This document shows positions 1 through 6,544 of a stretch of DNA of 21,489 bases, piece by piece. Location of the stretch: positions 1-21,489 of the forward strand of contig CAYGPI010000044.1 in assembly GCA_964351745.1 (NCBI GenBank), read 5' to 3'. Under the pieces are notes generated by a model. It was not told the DNA's origin and ran no database searches. It saw only the letters and a list, made by a program, of their open reading frames with translations. Numbering within the stretch: position 1 is the first letter of the stretch; every line of letters starts with the position of its first letter. A program made the translations under genes and the position numbers. The stretch comes from CAYNJF01 sp964351745 (GTDB lineage: Bacteria > Pseudomonadota > Gammaproteobacteria > Berkiellales > Berkiellaceae).

Positions 1-2100
1 TTGTTTAGCAATTGAACGAAAACCTTTATGATGATTACGAGTTGCGTCTGCTTCTCGTTTTTCTGTAATCTCTAGTGCCCACGTCGCAGAGGGCTCAGCC
101 TCGGTAGTATATTTTTTACCTTTACTTTCAACCAAATTTTGCATAGCACAGGCTGGTGACTTTATCACCTTCCCACAATCATAAACGTAAGATTTTTTGC
201 TGGCAAAATGATTAAAATATGCATGCTCTTTAGCAGTAAGTTCACCTGGCCCCATAGTAAAGGTTGTGTCATTACCAAAGGGATCTTTGCCTTGCAGACT
301 TTTGGGAACTGACATGGTAAATTCACGACCTTCCTCGATTGCACGCTTTTTCACATCCATGATGATAGCGACTGCTAGCTCATAGGAAGGAGGATTTTCC
401 ATGCGAATATCAATCGGATGCTCAGGCGAACCTTTATCTCCTGTGGCTATGGCCATGTCCATAAATCTATGACTTCTCTCTATTAATTTATCATAGGCTC
501 GCTCTCTTTTAGCGTTATATCTCCCTACTCCCACTAGATTGCGAGGACTTGGAGCATCTAAGCCAAGCATGGCCTCATTACTAAACCGAACAGTACCTTT
601 AATATCACCATTTTTAAGGGTCTTACAAGTAAACTTCATTTTCTTATTAAAATTTTTGTATTCTTTTGCTTCTGTTTTAGCAGCTTTCATTCTTTCCTTT
701 TGCGTTTCAGGCGTTGCCTGTTCCTGATTTTCTCTGGTCACAGGATTTGTGATTTTTTCGAATGTTTGTTGAAGTTTGGGGAATTCCTCAAATTTTGCTA
801 AAAGTGCTTCAGTCTGTTTCTGATCCATTTTTACGCTATTTTTTGATTTAGCTTTATGCATATAATTAAGTGCATTTATTGTTTGAAGAGCGTCCTTCGC
901 AGCTTGATATTGCGTCGTTGCCTTATCAATCTCCTCTTGAGAAGCGCCGGCTTCCCGCAATTCAATGAGGTGTCTTTGTGCCCCCAATGCCACAAACTCT
1001 ACAGCTCTAATCACATTTAGTTTCTTGTTGAAGCTTTGCTTGATTACTGCTGCAAATGATTCATCAAAAGACTCAGAGTCAACGAATTTTTCTTTATACA
1101 AATTAAAATGCTCATCACTAAGCTTGTGAGTTCCCATTTTCAAAGTTGAAAGATCGAATGAGCTTGCTGGTGTAGCCGCAGGCTCAGGCTCAGGCTCAGG
1201 CGGCGCACTTGGTGTTATTGAGGGTAGCACTGGTGGAACTGCAGTTATTCCTTCATGCGATACTGACGCGACTAAAGATGGTGGGAGAACGCCAGGAGGA
1301 ATGCCTGTTGGAGTAACGCCTTCTTCAGAAGATAATGGTGGTCCAGATCCATCAGCAGGTGTCAATACAGCACCAGGTGGTGGTGGTGCTGGAGGTGTCG
1401 AGACTGCAGCAGCTGCTGGCGGTGGCGGTGGCGGTGGCGGCGGTGATGGTGATAGTGATGATGTATCAGCAGCAGCTCCAAGTGTCGATGATGATGCCGT
1501 AGGTCCACCTTCCCGACGAGTCCGCTCTACTGCCTCACGAAATTCTACAAACGAAGCTAGACTACCATGCAAATCTTCTGTCAACGCTGTCAAAGTGCTT
1601 CTTCTTGATATTTCTGGTGCAGCTGAAGCTGGTGTGGTTGCAGCTGAAGCTGCTGTGGTTGCAGCTGAAGCTGCTGTGGGCTCTGTTAAAAAAGCACTAT
1701 TGACTTGCTCAGGTGGTATTGCTGCATAAGTCTGGTCAGGAGGGAAAGGTAAACTCTGATAAGTATCATTAACATCCGTCCCCGTTACCCTCGCAGCTGG
1801 ATTTGGACTCTCCGCACCATATTGCTGATTCCACTCTGGAGAAAATTTGGCTACGGCAGGCTTTAATAATGCAACTATTTCTGGAGGTAGACCATTTAGT
1901 AAATCATTGATGGACTGAATATGATCCTTGTGCTCCAGAAGGTCAAGGATCTTTTGCTTATGACCTATCTCCTCCTCATCAAGGGTTACATCTCTGATAT
2001 CTTCACACTTGTCTGCCAAATATTTTAAGTCAGGCATAGCACCATGATGCGCTTTACCATAATCATCGATGTAATATTTAAGATCCGTTAAAAGTGTCAT
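1..2100 (-). CDS. Large proline-rich protein of unknown function, partial (5' 700 codons; continues past the left edge)
   Basis: An uninterrupted reading frame runs from ATG at 2100-2098 to base 1 with no stop, so the C terminus lies outside the window. I do not recognise the family. It has no signal peptide or membrane segment. Residues 1-95 look like a soluble helical domain. About residues 120-310 are low complexity: three 7-residue Ala/Thr repeats, a run of nine prolines (residues 220-228) and a Pro-Glu repeat (300-307). Residues 310-700 look folded and partly charged, with many Lys/Arg/Glu. Poly-proline tracts of this kind are typical of proteins that bind profilin, SH3 or EVH1 domains in eukaryotic hosts. 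Next to a Dot/Icm locus this makes it an effector candidate, which is inference. The start is the first ATG after a short GGGG-containing upstream sequence; the ribosome site is weak. It may be cotranscribed with the BCCT-like gene, since no terminator is visible between them. Confidence 0.85.
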   Translation of the reverse strand, partial: MTLLTDLKYYIDDYGKAHHGAMPDLKYLADKCEDIRDVTLDEEEIGHKQKILDLLEHKDHIQSINDLLNGLPPEIVALLKPAVAKFSPEWNQQYGAESPNPAARVTGTDVNDTYQSLPFPPDQTYAAIPPEQVNSAFLTEPTAASAATTAASAATTPASAAPEISRRSTLTALTEDLHGSLASFVEFREAVERTRREGGPTASSSTLGAAADTSSLSPSPPPPPPPPPAAAAVSTPPAPPPPGAVLTPADGSGPPLSSEEGVTPTGIPPGVLPPSLVASVSHEGITAVPPVLPSITPSAPPEPEPEPAATPASSFDLSTLKMGTHKLSDEHFNLYKEKFVDSESFDESFAAVIKQSFNKKLNVIRAVEFVALGAQRHLIELREAGASQEEIDKATTQYQAAKDALQTINALNYMHKAKSKNSVKMDQKQTEALLAKFEEFPKLQQTFEKITNPVTRENQEQATPETQKERMKAAKTEAKEYKNFNKKMKFTCKTLKNGDIKGTVRFSNEAMLGLDAPSPRNLVGVGRYNAKRERAYDKLIERSHRFMDMAIATGDKGSPEHPIDIRMENPPSYELAVAIIMDVKKRAIEEGREFTMSVPKSLQGKDPFGNDTTFTMGPGELTAKEHAYFNHFASKKSYVYDCGKVIKSPACAMQNLVESKGKKYTTEAEPSATWALEITEKREADATRNHHKGFRSIAKQ
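1619..1681 (-). repeat. Three tandem 21-bp repeats inside the proline-rich gene
   Basis: Three consecutive 21-bp units begin at 1619, 1640 and 1661. They differ at one or two bases and encode an Ala/Ser/Thr heptad on the minus strand. The unit length is a multiple of three, so copy-number change keeps the frame. The block lies at the start of the low-complexity linker. Confidence 0.85.
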
Positions 2101-2216
2101 AGCTACCCCAATACCTTGCCCACACAAAATTTGACAGTATTTAGGGGTAAAAAGTTCAACTTATTTAGGCTAAAACGTGCATACGCAAGCTTTCTTTAAC
2201 CAGTAAGTATTGACCT

Positions 2217-3689
2217 CTAGTTGCCAACAACTCGGTCGGGTCGTAACCAAAGACCTTTGCGCTTGAATTGAATGAATATAATCAGCATCGCGCAATATAG
2301 ATTGTACATCGTTAGTGGGGCAAATAGGACTAAGTTCATCTGAATTAAATACCAACCACCAATCATGTGCATAAACAGCACTGTTTGAACTGCCACGAAA
2401 AAAGGAAGGCATATACGGCTAAAGCCTAACAGTTTCACACCCTGCTCTAAGCTGGTTCGACCAGCTTGACAGGTCTTTAAATTTTCCAGTACCCCAGCAT
2501 TAAAAACGTGAGAATTATGTACCCCTTTTGTAAAGAAGATAACGAAGCCCAACGAGATCATAGCGCCCCCAACAAAAAGTGGAGTCTTTAGGGTGAGAGG
2601 CATCGCCTCTCCAAAAATAGCGGAATCTCTTAAAACATCTAAAATGAAATCAAATTGCATCGTGACTAGACCAATGATAATCAACGGAAAAAAGCTTAAG
2701 CCAATAACAACTTCTCTCAAACGACGCCCCTTTGAAATTTTAACTAAATAGGATCCAGCCAAAGGGATCAACATCAACCCCCATCCCCAGTAATAAGCCG
2801 CCAATCGATTCTCTGTTGTTGTCGTATCAAAAAATCTTGCACAATTTGAGCATTGGAGACTATCGAGAGAGAGACCACTTGCTGCTATGATCGACTGAAT
2901 CGCAAAGCTAGAAACAACAAGGCTAAGAGTCAAAATAACAAAAATCATCACTGCAAAAGAAGCTAATCGCACCCCCTTCTTTTCTAAGGCTATCATCCGT
3001 TTGCGGCGAAAATGCCAGACAAAAAAAGCCATGATGAAACCAACAATAGTAAAAGTGACAGGAGACAACGAGGTATGGGATGGCCATTGAAGAAAATCTT
3101 GAATCATTTTAGCAGACAGAGAAATGCTCACTGTCATAAGCATGGCTAAACATAAAGTGTTGATACTATAGAAAGTCGTTTCAACCAATGATTTAGCACG
3201 ACTAGGATAAAAGCTAGAGAAAGTTTCACTCATCACTTGATGAGGGTATGGCCCTAACTTTCGGATATAGTAATAATATCCCGACAAGATAACCCAAATA
3301 ATTAACAGGCTCCAAGGAAGAAAGCTCCATATCAACCATTGATGTTTGATTGCTGCTAATTCAAGCGTATGAGGCTCTAAAAATATCCTTGAAAAAATAG
3401 GCCCATCTTTAAAAAAAGCTAAAAGACCTGCCAAAAATATTAAGACAAGAATAGTTTGAAATGAAACAACTTTAAGAAACCAAATTAATGGTGAGGGAGC
3501 ATCTTGGCCAAGTGAAAGACGGCCGATCGGCAAGAAAACAATAGCAAGTAATATCACAAGGCTTATACATGAAAAAGCACCGCTAAGCATGGAAATTTCT
3601 GGATGTCTAAAGGCCAAAATAGTTAGAGCTATAACGAAAGGAATGTACAACAGAACAGACAATGCATTAAATAGGGATTTTCTTTGCAT
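2217..3689 (-). CDS. Divergent BCCT-family (betaine/carnitine/choline) transporter-like membrane protein
   Basis: A 490-residue protein, close to the usual size for BCCT carriers, with about twelve hydrophobic segments. Two family landmarks are visible. Residues 115-150 (HQWLIW...PW..., then GYYYYIRKLGP) match the HWG..W helix and following loop. Residues 299-328 (YYWGWGLMLIPLAGSYL, then ISKGRRLREV) match the TM8 signature, normally YWGWWISW.PFVG.F.ARISRGRTIREF. The ISxGRxxRE loop is kept, but the tryptophans after YWGW that help form the substrate aromatic box are Gly-Leu and Leu-Ile here. Family membership is fairly sure; the substrate is unknown and may not be a quaternary amine. Cysteines at 280 and 283 form a C-x-x-C in an outer-loop-like segment. 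The gene lies after the icmX terminator, so it is probably transcribed separately. The start ATG has only a weak AG-rich upstream sequence. Confidence 0.75.
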   Translation of the reverse strand: MQRKSLFNALSVLLYIPFVIALTILAFRHPEISMLSGAFSCISLVILLAIVFLPIGRLSLGQDAPSPLIWFLKVVSFQTILVLIFLAGLLAFFKDGPIFSRIFLEPHTLELAAIKHQWLIWSFLPWSLLIIWVILSGYYYYIRKLGPYPHQVMSETFSSFYPSRAKSLVETTFYSINTLCLAMLMTVSISLSAKMIQDFLQWPSHTSLSPVTFTIVGFIMAFFVWHFRRKRMIALEKKGVRLASFAVMIFVILTLSLVVSSFAIQSIIAASGLSLDSLQCSNCARFFDTTTTENRLAAYYWGWGLMLIPLAGSYLVKISKGRRLREVVIGLSFFPLIIIGLVTMQFDFILDVLRDSAIFGEAMPLTLKTPLFVGGAMISLGFVIFFTKGVHNSHVFNAGVLENLKTCQAGRTSLEQGVKLLGFSRICLPFFVAVQTVLFMHMIGGWYLIQMNLVLFAPLTMYNLYCAMLIIFIQFKRKGLWLRPDRVVGN

Positions 3690-3805
3690 AAATTTTCTTA
3701 TGACCTAATAAATAAAATAGAAACAACACAATAAGATCGATTGCTTCATATTGTATCTTAAATTACGCCCCCCCTCATTATAAACTGGTCAGATTAACTC
3801 CATAA

Positions 3806-3830
3806 AAAAGGCCACTTAACGTGGCCTTTT
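3806..3830 (-). terminator. Rho-independent terminator of the icmW-icmX operon
   Basis: A perfect 10-bp stem (3806-3815 with 3821-3830) and a 5-base loop lie 26 bases beyond the icmX stop. Read on the minus strand the stem GGCCAC...GTGGCC runs into six Ts. There is no gene on the plus strand that would need it. Confidence 0.85.
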
Positions 3831-3855
3831 GAAAATCTAAAGAATCAAATGATTT

Positions 3856-4905
3856 TTAAGGATTATAATCATCTGGATCAAAGTCTTCAGGTAACTCAAT
3901 TTCACTAGCTATGTCTTTCAACTCATCAGCGCTAGGTATGCTTTGTTGCATTTGCTTATTAAGCATATTCATAGCACCGGACATTTTAGCAATTGAGCTT
4001 AACATGGCAGCTAACAAAGAAGCATTTTGCTCTTGTAAACGGTATTGCTGATACTGAAGCATTGTTCTGTATGCATCCATCTGAGCAATTTCTCTTAAAA
4101 GGGCTTCTTGAGAAGAGATACCAACATTTTTATACCATTCTTCATCAGCAAAACGTCTTCCACCTTCATCCCTAAGAATTTGTGCAAAACTTTTGTTGGT
4201 AGAAGGATCAACAACTCTTCTAGCAGCCATCTCACCTAAAGAATTAGCTGCGACACTCATTAAACTTTGCTCAATGAGCCTGTCAGCAATTTTATCTCTG
4301 TCTGTTCCACCAGCTCCCCAATTAATTTCTCCTGTAATCGGATCCTTCACGATGGCTAAGGGTGATGGCGTGGGGTTAGTAATAATGTTAATCAACTCTT
4401 GACTAGTTTGCATTTGAACAACATCTTCTTGCAGCATGGTTGCAGCGTTAAATGGCCCCAACTGCTCAGCATTACCACTAAGTAAGTAAGGCTCACTTTT
4501 GCTCGTCAATGCAGAGGATGATAGAAGGCTTCCCCCAGCAACAGGCAAACCTGCAGCAACAGCCGTCTGACTCACAACCTTAGCATTACTTTTAACATCA
4601 GCAGCCAGTTCACCAGCATCAAGACCAGCTTGAATGGCATCTGGGCTACCAGGAGCTGCCATAAACATCTTCTCTTCTTGAAGTGTATAGTTTTTAATAG
4701 CTAACTGAGCTTGATAATTAATAAGAGCATTTGCCAGCTCCGTGCGAGATATATCATTTGAGCTAGAAATAGTACCTATGTCAGTAGTCATAGTACCTAT
4801 ATTGGTCAGCATCTCTGAAACCTGCTGATTAGTCCAATCAGCATTAACGCTTAGTGGCATAAGCATTGTAACGCTTAACCCCATAAGTTTAACTAGTCTG
4901 TTCAT
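3856..4905 (-). CDS. icmX: IcmX, periplasmic Dot/Icm type IVB secretion component
   Basis: IcmX is a periplasmic protein of the Dot/Icm machine, needed for effector delivery and linked to the DotA channel. This 349-residue product begins with a clear Sec signal peptide (MNRLVKLMG..., cleavage expected after VNA at about residue 22). A mostly helical body follows, and the C-terminal third (about 255-320: FADEEWYKN, ISSQEALLREIAQMDAYR, YRLQEQNASLLA) resembles the conserved end of IcmX. The tail is acidic and proline-containing. The identification rests on that similarity and on gene order: it follows icmW and faces away from icmV-dotA, as in Legionella. A short AGGTGA sequence precedes the ATG. 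A 34-base gap separates it from the small exported gene upstream, and a strong terminator follows. Confidence 0.85.
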   Translation of the reverse strand: MNRLVKLMGLSVTMLMPLSVNADWTNQQVSEMLTNIGTMTTDIGTISSSNDISRTELANALINYQAQLAIKNYTLQEEKMFMAAPGSPDAIQAGLDAGELAADVKSNAKVVSQTAVAAGLPVAGGSLLSSSALTSKSEPYLLSGNAEQLGPFNAATMLQEDVVQMQTSQELINIITNPTPSPLAIVKDPITGEINWGAGGTDRDKIADRLIEQSLMSVAANSLGEMAARRVVDPSTNKSFAQILRDEGGRRFADEEWYKNVGISSQEALLREIAQMDAYRTMLQYQQYRLQEQNASLLAAMLSSIAKMSGAMNMLNKQMQQSIPSADELKDIASEIELPEDFDPDDYNP

Positions 4906-4939
4906 AAATCACCTATTCTGCCTTAATGTCAAAAGTTGT

Positions 4940-5227
4940 TTATAGTCGTCCAAATGGGTTATTTGAGCCTGAGCCACCTGCGTTCTCTTCAGCTGGTGCA
5001 TTATAGTCAAGACTTTGGTTCTCAAAGGCACCTAATTCAGTGCTGACAAAAGGCTGTGGTGGCTTTGCTAAGCTAGCCATTTCTTGCCTTGCAGCGTAAA
5101 TATACTCGCAAACGTATTTTGCGTGATTACCACTAGCTGCACATTCAGCCTCAATGGAAGCCATGGAAGGGCTTGCTGCTGCACACAACAAGGCTCCGGC
5201 CATTGATAATAATATTTTGTTACTCAT
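4940..5227 (-). CDS. Small exported protein between icmW and icmX, function unknown
   Basis: A 95-residue protein with a Sec signal peptide (residues 1-23, MSNKILLSMAGALLCAAASP, cut expected after SMA). The mature part of about 70 residues has two cysteines (about residues 29 and 40) in a short helix-like segment, AECAASGNHAKYVCEYIY, that could form a disulfide. The rest is proline, asparagine and glycine rich. Its ATG overlaps the 3' end of icmW by 8 bases, with a GGAGAG ribosome site inside icmW, so it is translationally coupled to icmW. I do not recognise a named family. Its position inside the operon, export signal and coupling suggest a periplasmic accessory part of the Dot/Icm system, perhaps a partner of IcmX; that is inference. 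Confidence 0.8.
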   Translation of the reverse strand: MSNKILLSMAGALLCAAASPSMASIEAECAASGNHAKYVCEYIYAARQEMASLAKPPQPFVSTELGAFENQSLDYNAPAEENAGGSGSNNPFGRL

Positions 5228-5678
5228 CGCTACTCTCCAATGCTTTCAAGACTAAATTGATACGCTCTGGCGCAAATACACGCCCCAACAGTTGTAACCG
5301 CTCAAACGCAACGTTGCGTTTTAAAAACAAATCAGCATACTTGTTTTTATTATCAGCTTCTTTCGTATGCTCTTCAGCATAAATCAAAAGCTTACTTGCC
5401 GTTCCTGGCTTTAGCACGTCTAAAAACTGCATCAACCTCAACGCTCTTGAGGATCGAGTATTGACCAAAATCTTTATGACCAAACCTTCATCATGAATAT
5501 CAACGTCATCTAAATTGTCTATCGCCAAACCTAACTGGTTCAATGCAGCATCTGCCTTTGGGTCGCTGTCTCCAGTCCAGCTTTCAATGCCTTCCATTGA
5601 TGTCACTATTCTGTATAGTGTTCTTCTATCATAATCATGCCAAAATGCATGTACAGATTCTAAAGACAAATCAGGCAT
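5220..5678 (-). CDS. icmW: IcmW, Dot/Icm effector chaperone
   Basis: IcmW is a small acidic cytoplasmic protein that pairs with IcmS and brings effectors to the DotL coupling complex. The product is 152 residues, essentially the length of L. pneumophila IcmW (151). It shares the MPDLS start, a W-x8-LYRIVTSMEGIESWT segment near residue 30, the middle block SSRALRLMQFLDVLKPGTASKLLIYAEE and the C-terminal block FLKRNVAFERLQLLGRVF followed by LVLKALE. It has no signal peptide or membrane helix. A GGGAG ribosome site lies just upstream of ATG. It is the first gene of the minus-strand operon and diverges from icmV, as in Legionella. The identification is firm. Confidence 0.95.
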   Translation of the reverse strand: MPDLSLESVHAFWHDYDRRTLYRIVTSMEGIESWTGDSDPKADAALNQLGLAIDNLDDVDIHDEGLVIKILVNTRSSRALRLMQFLDVLKPGTASKLLIYAEEHTKEADNKNKYADLFLKRNVAFERLQLLGRVFAPERINLVLKALESSDE

Positions 5679-5810
5679 TTTACTCCCTTACTCCATTCAA
5701 ATTGACCTACAACCAGACACTTTTAATAGCCATATGTATAATACATACTCGCTACCCCTTTTAATAAGCATACTCCGATAGTTTGCTCTTTGGAACAGAA
5801 ATAGCCAGTT

Positions 5811-5851
5811 AACAATCTTTTTTGCCGTTTTTTTTTTTCAAAAAAATTGTT
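5811..5851. repeat. AT-rich inverted repeat in the icmW-icmV control region
   Basis: AACAAT (5811-5816) is repeated inverted as ATTGTT (5846-5851). The arms extend inward with T-run against A-run after one mismatch. It surrounds the eleven-T run. It could be a bent-DNA or nucleoid-protein site, or a weak hairpin; the sequence does not decide. Confidence 0.45.
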
Positions 5852-5926
5852 CATTCATCGCCGTCAAGCGCCACAGGTCAAAAAAACAGCGACCTATGAC
5901 CAAACACCCCTATTGCATTTATCATT

Positions 5927-5954
5927 TTGCTATAAAATACAAAGATAATATAAA
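5927..5954 (+). promoter_or_regulatory. Candidate sigma70 promoter of icmV-dotA
   Basis: TTGCTA (5927-5932) and TATAAA (5949-5954) are separated by 16 bases, giving a start near 5962 and a leader of about 100 bases before icmV. Each hexamer matches the consensus imperfectly and the region is AT-rich, so chance matches are possible. Confidence 0.4.
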
Positions 5955-6000
5955 TTCAGAGAAAAAAGGTTAGATGTTAAACTTTTTAAATGCCCTATAC

Positions 6001-6020
6001 ATTAATATTAACTTTAGGGG
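6001..6020 (+). promoter_or_regulatory. Weak PmrA-box-like tandem site upstream of icmV
   Basis: TTAATATT followed by two bases and CTTTA resembles the tandem cTTAA-TT, two-base gap, cTTAA-TT site bound by PmrA in Legionella and Coxiella. The first half fits well, the second poorly. AT-rich context makes this a tentative call. Confidence 0.2.
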
Positions 6021-6062
6021 ATAATCACATATTAAGCGAGACAAAGAGCGCAGAGGAAAATT

Positions 6063-6542
6063 ATGGGTTTATGGAGCGGTGCAAAATCTGTTGTTACTAA
6101 AGGGTTAAACATCAGAGTTGATAAGTGGATGAGCCTTGATCATATCGAGGAAACTTTTGATAGAACAAAATTCATCCTCAAAGATATGCTTAAACCCAAG
6201 AAAGCTCAGCGTCATGAGACATTTGAACAGGCTATGGAGCGTCTTGCCCTTGATGAAGAAGACGTTGAACAAAGAAAGAGAGAATTTGCTAAACTTACTA
6301 TAGCATTCATGTGCATTGGACTCTTTATTTTATTCTATGGAGCCTTTATGCTTTATAAAGGCCACGCGTGGATAACTCTTATCACAGCATTTCTGAGTAT
6401 TTACTCCTTCTCGCAAGCTTTTCACTTTCATTTTTGGTTGTTTCAGTTGAAAAACAAAAAACTTGGTTGCTCATTTTCTGAATGGTTCAATTCTGAAATA
6501 CGCTCCAGCGATACTGGCAAGTCCAGCTCTTCAGGAGAATAG
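6063..6542 (+). CDS. icmV: IcmV, inner-membrane Dot/Icm component
   Basis: IcmV is a small inner-membrane protein of the Dot/Icm system, encoded just before dotA. This product has 159 residues (L. pneumophila IcmV: about 150). An N-terminal cytoplasmic part contains the basic, helical segment RTKFILKDMLKPKKAQR and the motif ETFEQAMERLALDEEDVEQRK (about 52-72). Two membrane segments follow at about 78-98 and 103-125, then a short Ser-rich tail. Gene order (divergent from icmW, directly before dotA) supports the identity. An AGAGGA ribosome site (6052-6057) sits 5 bases before the ATG. Its last codons contain the ribosome site of the next gene, whose ATG lies 2 bases after the stop, so icmV and the first dotA are translationally coupled. 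Confidence 0.93.
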   Translation: MGLWSGAKSVVTKGLNIRVDKWMSLDHIEETFDRTKFILKDMLKPKKAQRHETFEQAMERLALDEEDVEQRKREFAKLTIAFMCIGLFILFYGAFMLYKGHAWITLITAFLSIYSFSQAFHFHFWLFQLKNKKLGCSFSEWFNSEIRSSDTGKSSSSGE

Positions 6543-6544
6543 CC

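Larger units (their letters stand above)
5679..6062. promoter_or_regulatory. Divergent control region between icmW and icmV
   Basis: The 384 bases between the divergent operons hold no gene. The sequence is very AT-rich and includes a run of eleven Ts (5828-5838) next to seven As (5840-5846). For icmV a promoter can be proposed (listed separately). For icmW the best minus-strand -10 candidate is TATTAT (5743-5738), but no convincing -35 goes with it. A partly matching tandem TTAA-type site near 6001-6020 recalls the PmrA box of Legionella and Coxiella. In Legionella this intergenic region is controlled by CpxR and other two-component regulators; nothing here proves the same regulators act. 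Confidence 0.6.

Noticed and set aside
1301..1729. A 142-codon plus-strand ORF rich in Gly, Ala and Asp
   Set aside because: It is the opposite strand of the poly-proline and Ala-rich repeats of the gene at 1-2100; no ribosome site and no credible protein.
5977..5989. Two TTAA motifs before icmV as a PmrA site
   Set aside because: They are 9 bases apart, while the tandem PmrA site needs 11; the match at 6001-6020 is better.
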